From Maribacter luteus (GTDB lineage: Bacteria; Bacteroidota; Bacteroidia; Flavobacteriales; Flavobacteriaceae), in contig NZ_WKJH01000021.1 in the NCBI RefSeq assembly GCF_009674825.1, positions 159,044-223,043 of the forward strand: a stretch of DNA of 64,000 nt, written 5' to 3'. How positions within the stretch are numbered: the stretch's first letter is position 1; each line of letters opens with the position of its first letter. The notes below the pieces were generated by a model that was not told the DNA's origin, ran no database searches, and saw only the letters and a program-made list of their open reading frames with translations. This document shows, piece after piece, positions 27,319 through 37,314 of this stretch. A program made the position numbers and the translations under genes.

Positions 27319-29196
27319 ATGAACATTATAGATGTATCGATAATTCTTCTTTATGTTGTCCTTACCCTAGCTGTAGGTATTTGGGTATCTAAAAGGGCTT
27401 CAAAGGGTCTTAAATCTTATTTTTTAGGGGGCAACGGTATCAAATGGTATTATTTGGGTCTTAGTAACGGTTCGGGCATGTTCGATGTTTCCGGAACTGC
27501 CTGGATGGTAGGTATCCTGTTCCTTTATGGCGTAAAAAGTTTTATGTTCATGTGGTTATGGCCTGTATGGAACCAAATATTCATCATGATGTTCTTGGCC
27601 GTATGGATTCGGAGATCCAATATCATGACCGGTTCGGAATGGATGCTGACCCGTTTTGGTGATGACCGTGCAGGTAGGGCCGCCCATAGTATCGTGGCCA
27701 TTTTTGCCGTAGTCGCGGCCGTAGGGTTCATAGCCTATTTCTTTGAAGGGGTGGGTAAATTCATGACAGTTATTTTACCGTGGGATTTTGCATTGCAGGT
27801 CGGTGAATCTGTTTTGCTAAGTTCCGAGCAATCCTATGCTTTGATCATTATAGGTCTTACTACCTTGTATACGGTCAAAGGAGGTATGTTCTCCGTTGTC
27901 GCTACCGAGGTACTGCAATACGTTATTATGGTAATAGCCGGTATTTTAGTGGCCGGATATGCTTTTTATGAATTTTCGGATGTTCAGATCAATTCCATAA
28001 TATCGGATGAATGGAAAAATGTCAGTTTTGGATGGGAGTTGGGCGTACATTGGAGCGATAAGTTCGATTCATTCAACAAATTAATAGATTCAGAAGGATA
28101 TAAAATGTTCGGTGCTTTTATCGGCATGTCACTTTTTAAAGGTTTCTTTGCCAGTATTGCAGGCCCTACGCCTGGTTTTGACATGCAACGTATCCTTTCT
28201 ACCCGCACGGTTAAGGAAGCTGCCTATATGAGTGGTTTCACGGCCTTGGTGCTTTATATTCCTAGGTATTTGCTTATTGCGGGTATCGTGGTCATCGCAT
28301 TAGTGGTTCTTGGTCCCGGGATGGCGGCCGATGCCGGATTAACAGGGGCCGAATTGGAAGTTATACTTCCCAAGGTCATTAATTTTCATGTTCCAGTAGG
28401 GATCAAAGGGCTTCTTTTGGCTGGGTTGTTGGCAGCCTTCATGAGTACCTTTTCCGCATTCGTCAATGCAGGCCCGGCTTATATCGTGAATGATATCTAT
28501 AAGAAATATTTTAAACCCGTGGCTTCGGATAAACATTATATAAAAGCAAGTCATATTGCTTCGATCTTAGTGGTTGGTCTTGGGGTTTTTATGGGCTTCT
28601 TCGCAGAATCGATAAATTCACTCACCCTTTGGATAACCAGCGCTTTGTTCGGTGGTTATGTTGCTGCTAACTTTTTAAAATGGATATGGTGGCGCTTTAA
28701 TGGTTGGGGGTATTTCTGGGGTATGGCCTCTGGTTTGTTGATCGCGACCCTTCAGTTTATATTAGATCAGAACAAATCAAATTTGGAAGTGGGTACATGG
28801 TTGCATGATCTTGCCCAAATACCCGCCATTTACGTCTTTCCGATTATTTTTGCGGTGTCCCTGTTAGGGTCGTTCCTTGGTACCTTTTTAACTCCTGCCA
28901 CCCGTATGGAAACCTTGAAGGGTTTTTATAAGAACGTGCATCCATGGGGTTACTGGAAACCTGTTGTTGAAGCATTGAACAATGAAGGGGACCATATAAA
29001 AAAGAACGGCGAATTTTGGAAAGACATGGCAAATTGTGGTATAGGTATTATATGGCAGTCAAGTATGATCGTTTTACCGATATATTTCATGGTTAGGGAT
29101 TATCCCAAAACATGGGCGGCATTGGGTATTTTTCTGGTTACTTCGATAATCCTGAAGTATACTTGGTTGGACAAAATCAGAAAAATCCCGAATTAA
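27319..29196 (+). CDS. Sodium:solute symporter (SSS family)
   Basis: An inner-membrane transporter of 625 residues with 13-14 helices. The N-terminal helix pattern IDVSIILLYVVLTLAVGIW, the KGLKSYFLGG segment and GLSNGSGMFDVSGTAWM in the sodium-site region mark the SSS family. It probably imports a sugar made by the flanking enzymes. Free mannose or Man-GlcNAc is likely, since the next gene is a cytoplasmic mannosyl-GlcNAc phosphorylase. The gap to that gene is 32 bases. Confidence 0.9.
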   Translation: MNIIDVSIILLYVVLTLAVGIWVSKRASKGLKSYFLGGNGIKWYYLGLSNGSGMFDVSGTAWMVGILFLYGVKSFMFMWLWPVWNQIFIMMFLAVWIRRSNIMTGSEWMLTRFGDDRAGRAAHSIVAIFAVVAAVGFIAYFFEGVGKFMTVILPWDFALQVGESVLLSSEQSYALIIIGLTTLYTVKGGMFSVVATEVLQYVIMVIAGILVAGYAFYEFSDVQINSIISDEWKNVSFGWELGVHWSDKFDSFNKLIDSEGYKMFGAFIGMSLFKGFFASIAGPTPGFDMQRILSTRTVKEAAYMSGFTALVLYIPRYLLIAGIVVIALVVLGPGMAADAGLTGAELEVILPKVINFHVPVGIKGLLLAGLLAAFMSTFSAFVNAGPAYIVNDIYKKYFKPVASDKHYIKASHIASILVVGLGVFMGFFAESINSLTLWITSALFGGYVAANFLKWIWWRFNGWGYFWGMASGLLIATLQFILDQNKSNLEVGTWLHDLAQIPAIYVFPIIFAVSLLGSFLGTFLTPATRMETLKGFYKNVHPWGYWKPVVEALNNEGDHIKKNGEFWKDMANCGIGIIWQSSMIVLPIYFMVRDYPKTWAALGIFLVTSIILKYTWLDKIRKIPN

Positions 29197-29228
29197 ATTG
29201 TATAAATTAAATAAAAGAAAGAGATAGA

Positions 29229-30191
29229 ATGAAAATTCCTTGGCAAGATAGACCTGATAATTGTAATGATGTACTTTGGCGGTATAGTGAGAATCCCATT
29301 ATCAATAGGAACGATATACCTTCATCCAATAGTATTTTCAATAGTGCGGTCGTACCTTTCGAAGATGGCTTTGCCGGTGTGTTCCGATGCGATAACAAAG
29401 CCGTTCAAATGAATATTTTTGCGGGTTTCAGTAAAGATGGTATACATTGGGAGATAAATCACGAACCCATTCAGATGCAGGCCGGAAATACCGGAATGAT
29501 AGAATCTGATTATAAATATGATCCCAGGGTCGTGTTCATCGAGGATAGATATTGGGTTACATGGTGCAATGGGTATCACGGACCAACCATTGGTATCGCC
29601 TATACTTTTGATTTTAAGGAATTCTTTCAGTGTGAGAATGCCTTTTTACCTTTTAATAGAAATGGGGTATTGTTTCCTGATAAAATTAATGGGCGTTATG
29701 CGATGCTAAGTCGCCCCAGCGATAATGGCCATACACCTTTTGGGGATATTTATGTGAGTTTCAGTCCGGATATGAAGTACTGGGGCGAACATAGATGTGT
29801 TATGAAAGTGACCCCTTTTGAAGATAGTGCTTGGCAGAGTTGTAAGATCGGTGCGGGTACCGTTCCCATCCATACCAACGAAGGTTGGCTCATTTTCTAC
29901 CATGGGGTTATCAATACCTGTAACGGTTTCCGTTATTCCGTTGGTTCGGCAATATTGGACGAGAACGAACCTGATAAGGTCAAATATAGAACACAGCCCT
30001 ACTTATTGGCTCCTACTGAATTATATGAGCAAGTAGGTGATGTACCCAATGTGGTATTCCCTTGTGCGGCCTTACATTCTATAGAAGAAGATAAAGTGGC
30101 GCTTTATTATGGCGCGGCAGATACCGTTACCGCAATGGCATTCGGGCGTATTTCGGAAATCCTGGAATTTACAAAGAAGAATAGCCTTTAA
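29229..30191 (+). CDS. GH130 beta-1,4-mannosyl-GlcNAc phosphorylase
   Basis: Phosphorolysis of Man-beta-1,4-GlcNAc to mannose-1-phosphate and GlcNAc. The 320-residue chain has no signal peptide, so it works in the cytoplasm. It matches the GH130 subfamily that acts on N-glycan cores: [18 protein letters not shown] with catalytic D98, [40 protein letters not shown] and [14 protein letters not shown]. It accounts for the last step of N-glycan breakdown in this locus and is the strongest single pointer to the Man-GlcNAc substrate. Confidence 0.93.
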   Translation: MKIPWQDRPDNCNDVLWRYSENPIINRNDIPSSNSIFNSAVVPFEDGFAGVFRCDNKAVQMNIFAGFSKDGIHWEINHEPIQMQAGNTGMIESDYKYDPRVVFIEDRYWVTWCNGYHGPTIGIAYTFDFKEFFQCENAFLPFNRNGVLFPDKINGRYAMLSRPSDNGHTPFGDIYVSFSPDMKYWGEHRCVMKVTPFEDSAWQSCKIGAGTVPIHTNEGWLIFYHGVINTCNGFRYSVGSAILDENEPDKVKYRTQPYLLAPTELYEQVGDVPNVVFPCAALHSIEEDKVALYYGAADTVTAMAFGRISEILEFTKKNSL

Positions 30192-30206
30192 CGCAATACC
30201 CTAGTT

Positions 30207-31286
30207 ATGGATCACGAGTTGAATACCAAGAAAATAATCAGCCTAATACTTCTTTTGTTGTACATGGGGACTGTTTGGCTGGTGGCACAAGAAGCACCTA
30301 GGCAGTATGTGTCTTTTAAAACTGTGGATAAAATAAAAATTGACGGTTTAGGCAATGAGGATTCTTGGGAAAAAGCCGAATGGAGTGATTCTTTTATTGA
30401 TATAGAAGGAAAAAAAGAACCTACTTATAAGACCCAAATGAAAATGGTTTGGGATGAAGATTACCTGTATTTCTTAGCAAAAATGGAAGAGCCAAACGTT
30501 TGGGGAACATTAAAGCAAAGGGACACGGTCATTTTCTATAACAACGATTTCGAGATTTTTATCGATCCCGATGGGGATACCCATAATTATATGGAGTTTG
30601 AAATGAATGCCTTGAATACGGTTTGGGATCTTTTCTTGACGAAACCTTACCGAAATCAAGGTAAAGTACTTGATAATTGGGACATTCAAGGTGTAATGAC
30701 GGCGGTACATGTAGATGGCACCTTGAATAATCCCAATGATATAGATACGGGTTGGAGCGTGGAGATCGGGATTCCATGGGATGTTCTGAAAGAAGCAAAC
30801 TCCCATAATAACATCCCTGTCAACGAATTCTGGCGTTTTGGTTTTTCAAGGGTCAATTGGGATTTTGTTGTGACCGATGGAAGGTATTCCAGGAAAAAAG
30901 ATGCAACCGGTAAATATTTACCGGAATACAATTGGGTTTGGTCCCCGCAATGGGTAATAAATATGCATGAGCCCGAAAAATGGGGGTATGTTTATTTTTC
31001 TGAGAAGCAGGTTGGGTCAAAAGATGTTTTTACAATACCCGAAGATGAGCATGTTAAATGGTACCTCTACGAATTGTACCGTGATTTGATCAATAGTGAT
31101 AAACAGGAAGTTGCTTGGAAAAAAGCGGACGGACAGGTTTTTAGGGAGTCAAAAAAAATCTTGGGAAAAAAGATAACCCCAATATTGGAAAACCAGAAAT
31201 CAGGGTTTCTTCTTTGGGCAAAAAGTCCGTTTACGGGAAAAACTTTGATGATCAAGGATGATGGTAAATTTTTAAGTGTAGATTAA
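30207..31286 (+). CDS. Secreted CBM9-like carbohydrate-binding protein
   Basis: An exported protein of 359 residues with a hydrophobic leader (about residues 10-28, ending LVAQ). A family-9-like carbohydrate-binding beta-sandwich follows (about 35-240; DGLGNEDSWEKAEWSDSF, NNDFEIFIDPDGD and GWSVEIGIPWDVL). The C-terminal 100 residues are helical and of unknown role. No catalytic residues are recognised. It sits between the GH130 and GH92 genes with gaps of 15 and 4 bases, so it belongs to the operon and may hold glycans or glycopeptides in the periplasm. Confidence 0.8.
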   Translation: MDHELNTKKIISLILLLLYMGTVWLVAQEAPRQYVSFKTVDKIKIDGLGNEDSWEKAEWSDSFIDIEGKKEPTYKTQMKMVWDEDYLYFLAKMEEPNVWGTLKQRDTVIFYNNDFEIFIDPDGDTHNYMEFEMNALNTVWDLFLTKPYRNQGKVLDNWDIQGVMTAVHVDGTLNNPNDIDTGWSVEIGIPWDVLKEANSHNNIPVNEFWRFGFSRVNWDFVVTDGRYSRKKDATGKYLPEYNWVWSPQWVINMHEPEKWGYVYFSEKQVGSKDVFTIPEDEHVKWYLYELYRDLINSDKQEVAWKKADGQVFRESKKILGKKITPILENQKSGFLLWAKSPFTGKTLMIKDDGKFLSVD

Positions 31287-31290
31287 TTTT

Positions 31291-33546
31291 ATGCGTATAT
31301 ACAGAATTGTATTTTTTGTTTTTACAGGACTACTGTTCCAAACATCTTGCAAGAAAAAGGGGCAACCCATTGTAGAGGAAAATTTGACCCAATTTGTAAA
31401 TCCTTTTATAGGTACAGATGGTCCGGGTAATACCTATCCCGGTGCGACCGTGCCTTATGGGATGGTTCAGTTGAGCCCAGATATAGGAATCCCGGGATGG
31501 GATAGGATTGCCGGTTATTATTATCAAGATACCATAATCAGTGGTTTCTCGCATACGCATCTTACCGGTACGGGTGCCGGGGATCTTTATGATATTTTGG
31601 TCATGCCATCAAACAGCAGGTCGTCTAAAAGAATCAAGGAAAACGGATACCGGCCTTACTCAACCTTTGACCATGAAAAAGAGAGTGCTTCTCCGGGATA
31701 TTATTCGGTTGATTTGTTGGATTTTGATATAAAAGCGGAAATGACGGCAACCAAAAGGGTAGGTGTACAAAGGTATACTTTCCCTGCCGATGACAGTACC
31801 AAGGTAACTGTGGATCTTGGTTATGCACTTAACTGGGATAAACCGACCGATACTTATGTAGAGGTGGTCAATGATTCATTTATAAGGGGGTACCGGATGT
31901 CGGCAGGTTGGGCCAAGGACCAACGCCTTTACTTTTCAATGCATTTTTCAAAACCCTTCAGAAGTTATGTGGTTTATAAAGACGGTCAGGAAGTAAATGC
32001 GCCCGTCAAAGGTGTCAATACGAAAATTGAGTTGAACTATGCTATGGTCGATCGTGAGCATTTGATTATCAAAACCGGACTTTCAACAGCTGGTTTTGAA
32101 GGTGCGGATGCTGCAGTAGCTGAAGAAACCAAGGGTTTTTGTTTTGATTGTTATAAAGAAAGTGCCAAAGAGGTGTGGCAGCAAGAACTATCGAAAATAC
32201 GGGTTAGTAGCAACGATAGGGACAAAAAAGGTACATTCTATACTATGATGTATCAATCGATGTTGGCACCCACCTTGTTGAGCGATTTGGATGGAAAATA
32301 TAAAGCGGCCAATGATACTATTGGTGTAGCACAAGGTTTTGATCGGTACGATACTTTTTCCCTCTGGGATACTTTTCGGGCCGCGCATCCATTATACACG
32401 ATAATCCAACAAGAAAAGGTAGCTGATATGGTAAAATCCATGTTGGCGCATTATAAGGAAACTGGGATTTTACCGGTTTGGTCCATGCAAGGTAATGAAA
32501 CGAATATGATGATCGGTTACCATGCGGTGCCGGTAATTGTCGATGCTTATTTCAAAGGGTTTGCTTTTGACAAGGAATTGGCATATAAGGCATGTAAGGA
32601 AAGTGCAATGGTCAATGATCGCCAAATAGATGTTTATCGGGAAAAGGGATTCATTCCTGTGGATGACGGGCACGAGAATTGGTCGGTATCCAAGACGATG
32701 GAGTATGCCTATGATGATTGGTGTATTGCGATGTTCGCCAAGGATTTAGGTCATGAACAGGATTATAAGGAATTTTTGAAACGTTCCGAAAATTGGAAGA
32801 ACCTTTATAATGAAAAGACCTCATGGTTACAGCCAAAAAATGAAAATGGCAGTTTTATTACACCATTTGTTCCCAAGGAATACTCACCCTATTTCTGTGA
32901 AAGTAACGCCTGGCAATACTATTGGTACGTACCTCAGGATATAGAAGGGCTTATAACTAAAACAGGGGGTAAGGAGCGTTTTAACCAAAAGCTCGATTCC
33001 ATGTTCACCTATTATCCCAAAGCTGGTGACAAACTCCCGATTTTCAGTACGGGAATGATCGGGCAATATGCCCATGGGAACGAACCCAGCCATCATGTGG
33101 CATATCTTTATAATTATTTAGATCAACCATCGAAGACACAGACTTTGGTGCGACAAATTCTGAAAGAACAATATGCCAATGCGCCAAATGGCCATTGTGG
33201 TAATGAAGATTGTGGGCAAATGTCGTCATGGTATATTTTTGGGGCACTTGGTTTCTATCCTGTAAATCCGGCACAAGGCATTTATGATTTGGGTATACCT
33301 TTGTTCAAAGAGGTTGAAGTTGAAGTGGGAGAAGGTAAAATACTCAGGATTATCCAGAAGAATTTCTCGGCAGAAAACAAATACGTTGAATCCGTAATTT
33401 TAAATGGGGAAACATTGGATAGGAATTTCATCACACATAGCGAAGTCATTTCGGGTGGTGAATTGGTTTATGTGATGACCAACGACCCTGAGAATGTGGA
33501 TGGGAAAAAATTGAAATCCCCCGAAAAAAATAAAATATATAGATAA
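31291..33546 (+). CDS. GH92 alpha-mannosidase, lipoprotein (copy 2)
   Basis: A 751-residue family 92 enzyme with lipobox FQTSC (Cys20). It has the same domain order as copy 1: FVNPFIGTDGPGNTYPGA at the start of the beta-sandwich, CESNAWQYYWYV with the likely acid Glu, YAHGNEPSHH, and GNEDCGQMSSWYI. Copies 1 and 2 are the closest relatives among the four, sharing the GNEPSHH block. It overlaps the operon tightly (4-base gap before, 2 after). Confidence 0.95.
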   Translation: MRIYRIVFFVFTGLLFQTSCKKKGQPIVEENLTQFVNPFIGTDGPGNTYPGATVPYGMVQLSPDIGIPGWDRIAGYYYQDTIISGFSHTHLTGTGAGDLYDILVMPSNSRSSKRIKENGYRPYSTFDHEKESASPGYYSVDLLDFDIKAEMTATKRVGVQRYTFPADDSTKVTVDLGYALNWDKPTDTYVEVVNDSFIRGYRMSAGWAKDQRLYFSMHFSKPFRSYVVYKDGQEVNAPVKGVNTKIELNYAMVDREHLIIKTGLSTAGFEGADAAVAEETKGFCFDCYKESAKEVWQQELSKIRVSSNDRDKKGTFYTMMYQSMLAPTLLSDLDGKYKAANDTIGVAQGFDRYDTFSLWDTFRAAHPLYTIIQQEKVADMVKSMLAHYKETGILPVWSMQGNETNMMIGYHAVPVIVDAYFKGFAFDKELAYKACKESAMVNDRQIDVYREKGFIPVDDGHENWSVSKTMEYAYDDWCIAMFAKDLGHEQDYKEFLKRSENWKNLYNEKTSWLQPKNENGSFITPFVPKEYSPYFCESNAWQYYWYVPQDIEGLITKTGGKERFNQKLDSMFTYYPKAGDKLPIFSTGMIGQYAHGNEPSHHVAYLYNYLDQPSKTQTLVRQILKEQYANAPNGHCGNEDCGQMSSWYIFGALGFYPVNPAQGIYDLGIPLFKEVEVEVGEGKILRIIQKNFSAENKYVESVILNGETLDRNFITHSEVISGGELVYVMTNDPENVDGKKLKSPEKNKIYR

Positions 33547-33548
33547 TT

Positions 33549-35897
33549 ATGGGAACAGGAAGACATTTGAAAATCGGCATTTCCGTTATTATGGCCATGT
33601 TTCTCTTTACGGCCTGCAATGAGGCGGATTCTAAAACGGTTGTTACGGAAAGTAGTGAAGAACAAGATCTATTGGGTTTCGTTAATCCGTTGATGGGGAC
33701 CGATTCCGATTTTAGTCTTTCGAACGGGAATACCTATCCGGCAATCGCAACACCATGGGGAATGAATTTTTGGACACCCATGACCTCAAAAATGGGTGAC
33801 GGGTGGACGTATAAGTACCACGACAAAAAAATAAGGGGAATCAAGCAAACGCACCAACCTAGTCCGTGGATCAACGATTATGCGGCCTTTTCCTTAATGG
33901 CGGTAACAGGCGATTTAAAATATCAGGAAGATGAGCGGGAGTCATTTTTCTCACATAAGGCGGAGACCGTACGACCAGATTATTACAGCGTGTATTTGGC
34001 AGATTATGATGTAGTCGCCGAGGTTTCCCCAACAGAACGGGCGGCACATTTTAAATTCACCTTTCCGGAAGACCAATCTTATATTCTTTTAGATGGATTT
34101 TTCAAAGGCTCAATGGTCAAGATAATCCCAGAAGAACGAAAGATTATCGGGTATTGTCGAAATAATAGTGGGGGAGTTCCTGAGAATTTCCATAACTATT
34201 TTGTGGCTGAATTCGATACGGATTTTGAACTGAACCATACCTGGGGCGACAATTGGAAATTGAGTGAAAATTCAAAAGAAAATGAAGGTGACCATGTTGG
34301 GGCGATAGTTGGTTTTAAAACAAAAAGAGGTCAGGAAATTCATGTAAAAGTAGCATCCTCTTTTATAAGCCCCGAGCAAGCACAGTTGAATTTGGATAGG
34401 GAAATCGGGGAAGATACTTTTGAAACCACTAAAGAAAAAGCCACGGCGGCTTGGCAAAAAGAACTTAGTAAAATCCAAATAGAAGATGACAATATAGATC
34501 ATATAAGAACTTTTTATTCTTGTTTGTATCGCGTATTGTTATTTCCAAGAAAAATGTACGAATTGGATAAGTCCAACGAAATTGTACACTATAGCCCCTA
34601 TAATGGCAAGGTTTTGCCGGGATATATGTTCACTGATAACGGATTTTGGGACACCTTCAGAGCGGTTTTCCCATTTTTTAATCTAATGTATCCGGAACAG
34701 AATGGCCATATCATGGAAGGTTTGGTGAATACGTATAAAGAATCGGGTTGGCTGCCAGAATGGGCCAGTCCGGGTCATAGGGATTGTATGATCGGTTCAA
34801 ACTCATCACCGATTATTGCCGATGCCTTTTTAAAGGGGATCGATATGGGCGATAGTGAGGTGTTGCTCGAGGCCATGGTCAAAAATGCTACAACATCGGA
34901 GAACAGGCCATTGTCTAATGGGAATGTTATTCGTTCCGTAGGTAGGGAAGGGATAGATTATTATAATGAATTAGGTTATGTACCTTACGATGTGGGCATT
35001 AACGAAAATGCGGCCCGAACCTTGGAATATGCCTATGCGGATTTCACCATTGGGCAAATGGCAACGAAATTGGGAAAAACCGAATTGGCCGATACGTTCT
35101 ATAAACGTTCCATGAATTATAAAAACCTCTTTGATCCATCTACAAAATGGATGCGTGGTAAAAATGAGGACGGCACTTTTCAAAGTCCGTTCAATCCCTT
35201 GAAATGGGGAGATGCCTTTACCGAAGGAAACAGTATTCATTATACCTGGTCAGTATTCCATGATATAAATGGATTGATCGGATTAATGGGAGGGAAAAAA
35301 GACTTTGAAAACCAGTTGGATGCCGTGTTTGATATGCCCCCCGATTTTGATGATTCCTATTACGGGTTTACCATTCATGAGATACGGGAGATGCAGATCA
35401 TGAACATGGGTAACTATGCGCATGGGAACCAACCCATACAGCACATGATTTATTTGTACAATTACGCCAATGCATCGTATAAAGCACAGGAAAAAATAAG
35501 AACCGTATTGACCAAATTGTATTCCGCCACTCCTGACGGATATTGTGGTGATGAGGACAATGGGCAAACGTCTGCTTGGTACGTATTCAGCTCTCTTGGT
35601 TTTTATCCGGTTACACCTGGTGTGGATGAATATGTTATTGGAAGTCCTTTGTTCAAAAAAGCCAGTATTTCTTTGGAAAACGGCAATCGTTTTGAAATTA
35701 CTGCTCCTGATAACAGCAAGAATGATTTTTACATAAAATCGGCAAGTTTGAACGGTGTGGATTACAATAAGTCCTATATAAAATATGAAGACATTATAAA
35801 GGGAGGCACATTGCAGTTCACAATGGATAATCAACCCAATAAAGAATGGGCAAGTGATGAGTCGTCGGTGCCCTATTCATTAAGTAATCCAAAATAG
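33549..35897 (+). CDS. GH92 family enzyme, divergent (copy 3)
   Basis: A 782-residue family 92 protein with lipobox LFTAC (Cys23). The fold markers are present (FVNPLMGTDSDF, YAHGNQPIQH, GDEDNGQTSAWYV). The acid-site block reads FTEGNSIHYTW instead of EGNAWQY, and the HGNEPSHH block is HGNQPIQH. The Glu is kept, so it is probably active, but with a changed sugar pocket. It may act on a different linkage from copies 1 and 2, for example an alpha-1,3 or 1,6 branch. This is inference from the motif only. Confidence 0.92.
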   Translation: MGTGRHLKIGISVIMAMFLFTACNEADSKTVVTESSEEQDLLGFVNPLMGTDSDFSLSNGNTYPAIATPWGMNFWTPMTSKMGDGWTYKYHDKKIRGIKQTHQPSPWINDYAAFSLMAVTGDLKYQEDERESFFSHKAETVRPDYYSVYLADYDVVAEVSPTERAAHFKFTFPEDQSYILLDGFFKGSMVKIIPEERKIIGYCRNNSGGVPENFHNYFVAEFDTDFELNHTWGDNWKLSENSKENEGDHVGAIVGFKTKRGQEIHVKVASSFISPEQAQLNLDREIGEDTFETTKEKATAAWQKELSKIQIEDDNIDHIRTFYSCLYRVLLFPRKMYELDKSNEIVHYSPYNGKVLPGYMFTDNGFWDTFRAVFPFFNLMYPEQNGHIMEGLVNTYKESGWLPEWASPGHRDCMIGSNSSPIIADAFLKGIDMGDSEVLLEAMVKNATTSENRPLSNGNVIRSVGREGIDYYNELGYVPYDVGINENAARTLEYAYADFTIGQMATKLGKTELADTFYKRSMNYKNLFDPSTKWMRGKNEDGTFQSPFNPLKWGDAFTEGNSIHYTWSVFHDINGLIGLMGGKKDFENQLDAVFDMPPDFDDSYYGFTIHEIREMQIMNMGNYAHGNQPIQHMIYLYNYANASYKAQEKIRTVLTKLYSATPDGYCGDEDNGQTSAWYVFSSLGFYPVTPGVDEYVIGSPLFKKASISLENGNRFEITAPDNSKNDFYIKSASLNGVDYNKSYIKYEDIIKGGTLQFTMDNQPNKEWASDESSVPYSLSNPK

Positions 35898-35948
35898 GTT
35901 TTGGTTTTGATGGACTTTGATCGTTAAAAACATATAACTAAAAATGTT

Positions 35949-37265
35949 ATGAAAAATAGGGCATTACTGGTAGTTTTTATATTGGTTTTCGGCTTGCTTT
36001 GCGCTTCGGTTTTAGCTCAGAACGCCTCGGTCAAGTCTGGGGACAAAACTACTTCAAAAGACCTTTTTGGCGGTAGTTTGATGGTTGCTGAAAATATCCC
36101 AAGTCCCATAGAAAATAATTCACCTTTACAGGAGCCAAAAGAATTCAGCGTTGAGGTTTTTAAAGATCAGCTAGTAAATTTTGGGGGTGAAACAGGTGAT
36201 ACCGTTACGGTAAAAAGGCTGCAAAATGGGCGTGTTGTTTATAAAAAAATTAAAGTCCCTGTCTATAAGAAGGGAACCGATGTTTCGATTGAGGTCAAAC
36301 TAAGGTCCAATGGGGACAAATGGGATAAATCCGGCTCTTGTTTTGTGGTTACGAACCCGGAACTCATAGATGTTATCGATGTTTCTTTGGGTAAGGAAAA
36401 GTTTCCTGCAAACTCATTTGGGGACAAGGGTTTTGGAGGGGTGTTAAAGACCAATGAATATGTACCTGCCTTGGAATTAATGCGTTTTATGTCTCCGTTC
36501 GGAGTGGGGCATTACAGTGATGAAAAAAAGTATCCCAAAATTAAATATAATAGACCGGTTTATATCCCCAAATGGGAAAACGAAGTAGTTTGGGAGAAGG
36601 ATATCTCGGAGCTCGAATCTGTGGTAACCGGAGAGTTTTATATTGGAGTATGGATAGATACTTGGACTCCGGATGGATATTCCGTTGATGTATCTTTAAA
36701 ATATTCAGGAAGGCCTAGGCCTAAATTAAAAGTTTTGCCCTTACTGAATACGGTGTATTATGTTGAAGGACAAAAAATACCCGATTTCTTTGCCGCCAAG
36801 ACCCTTGATTTGAACTTTAGCACAAACCAGGAAATGAGGAATGTGAAGTTGTATTATACGACAACAGGGCATGGGGGTCATAGTGGGGGAGATGAATTCA
36901 TTAAATTGAAAAACGAAGTGTTTTTTGATTCAAAATTGGTGTTTGGCAAAATTCCATGGAGGGATGATTGTGCATCATTCAGAAGGTTTAATCCATCTTC
37001 CGGGGTATGGACGAAAAAAGATTCCGCATATGCTTACAATGAAAATTTTGAACGGGAATTTAAGGAGATTGAAGAGCGTTTAGCTTCTTCGGACCTATCA
37101 AGGTCAAATTGGTGCCCCGGTTCCAGTGTAATGCCTTATAGGATTCCATTGGGTGCACTCAAAAAAGGATTGCACGGATTACAAGTTAAAATACCTGGGA
37201 CAGCCAATAAAAAGGATCAATTCAATCATTGGCTTGTTTCTGCATATATAACATACACAGAGTAA
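35949..37265 (+). CDS. PNGase F-type peptide N-glycosidase
   Basis: An amidase that would cut the bond between Asn and the first GlcNAc of N-glycans. The 438-residue chain has a signal peptide (ending VLAQ24), an N-terminal extension to about residue 110 like that of type II PNGases, then the two jelly-roll domains. Aligned to Elizabethkingia PNGase F by eye: D126 in DKWDKSG for the essential Asp60, D237 in WIDTW for Glu118, E316 in GGDEF for Glu206, and W388-C389-P390-G391 for the GWCPG segment. The Glu118 to Asp change is unusual. It is the probable first enzyme of the locus and acts outside the cytoplasm. Confidence 0.85.
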   Translation: MKNRALLVVFILVFGLLCASVLAQNASVKSGDKTTSKDLFGGSLMVAENIPSPIENNSPLQEPKEFSVEVFKDQLVNFGGETGDTVTVKRLQNGRVVYKKIKVPVYKKGTDVSIEVKLRSNGDKWDKSGSCFVVTNPELIDVIDVSLGKEKFPANSFGDKGFGGVLKTNEYVPALELMRFMSPFGVGHYSDEKKYPKIKYNRPVYIPKWENEVVWEKDISELESVVTGEFYIGVWIDTWTPDGYSVDVSLKYSGRPRPKLKVLPLLNTVYYVEGQKIPDFFAAKTLDLNFSTNQEMRNVKLYYTTTGHGGHSGGDEFIKLKNEVFFDSKLVFGKIPWRDDCASFRRFNPSSGVWTKKDSAYAYNENFEREFKEIEERLASSDLSRSNWCPGSSVMPYRIPLGALKKGLHGLQVKIPGTANKKDQFNHWLVSAYITYTE

Positions 37266-37314
37266 CTTAGAATATAGATTCATTAAGGGTATAAGAAATT
37301 AAAAATCAGGGAGC

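Noticed and set aside
35283-35834. 183-codon antisense frame in GH92 copy 3
   Set aside because: Shadow of the real GH92 reading; no signal, motif or start context.
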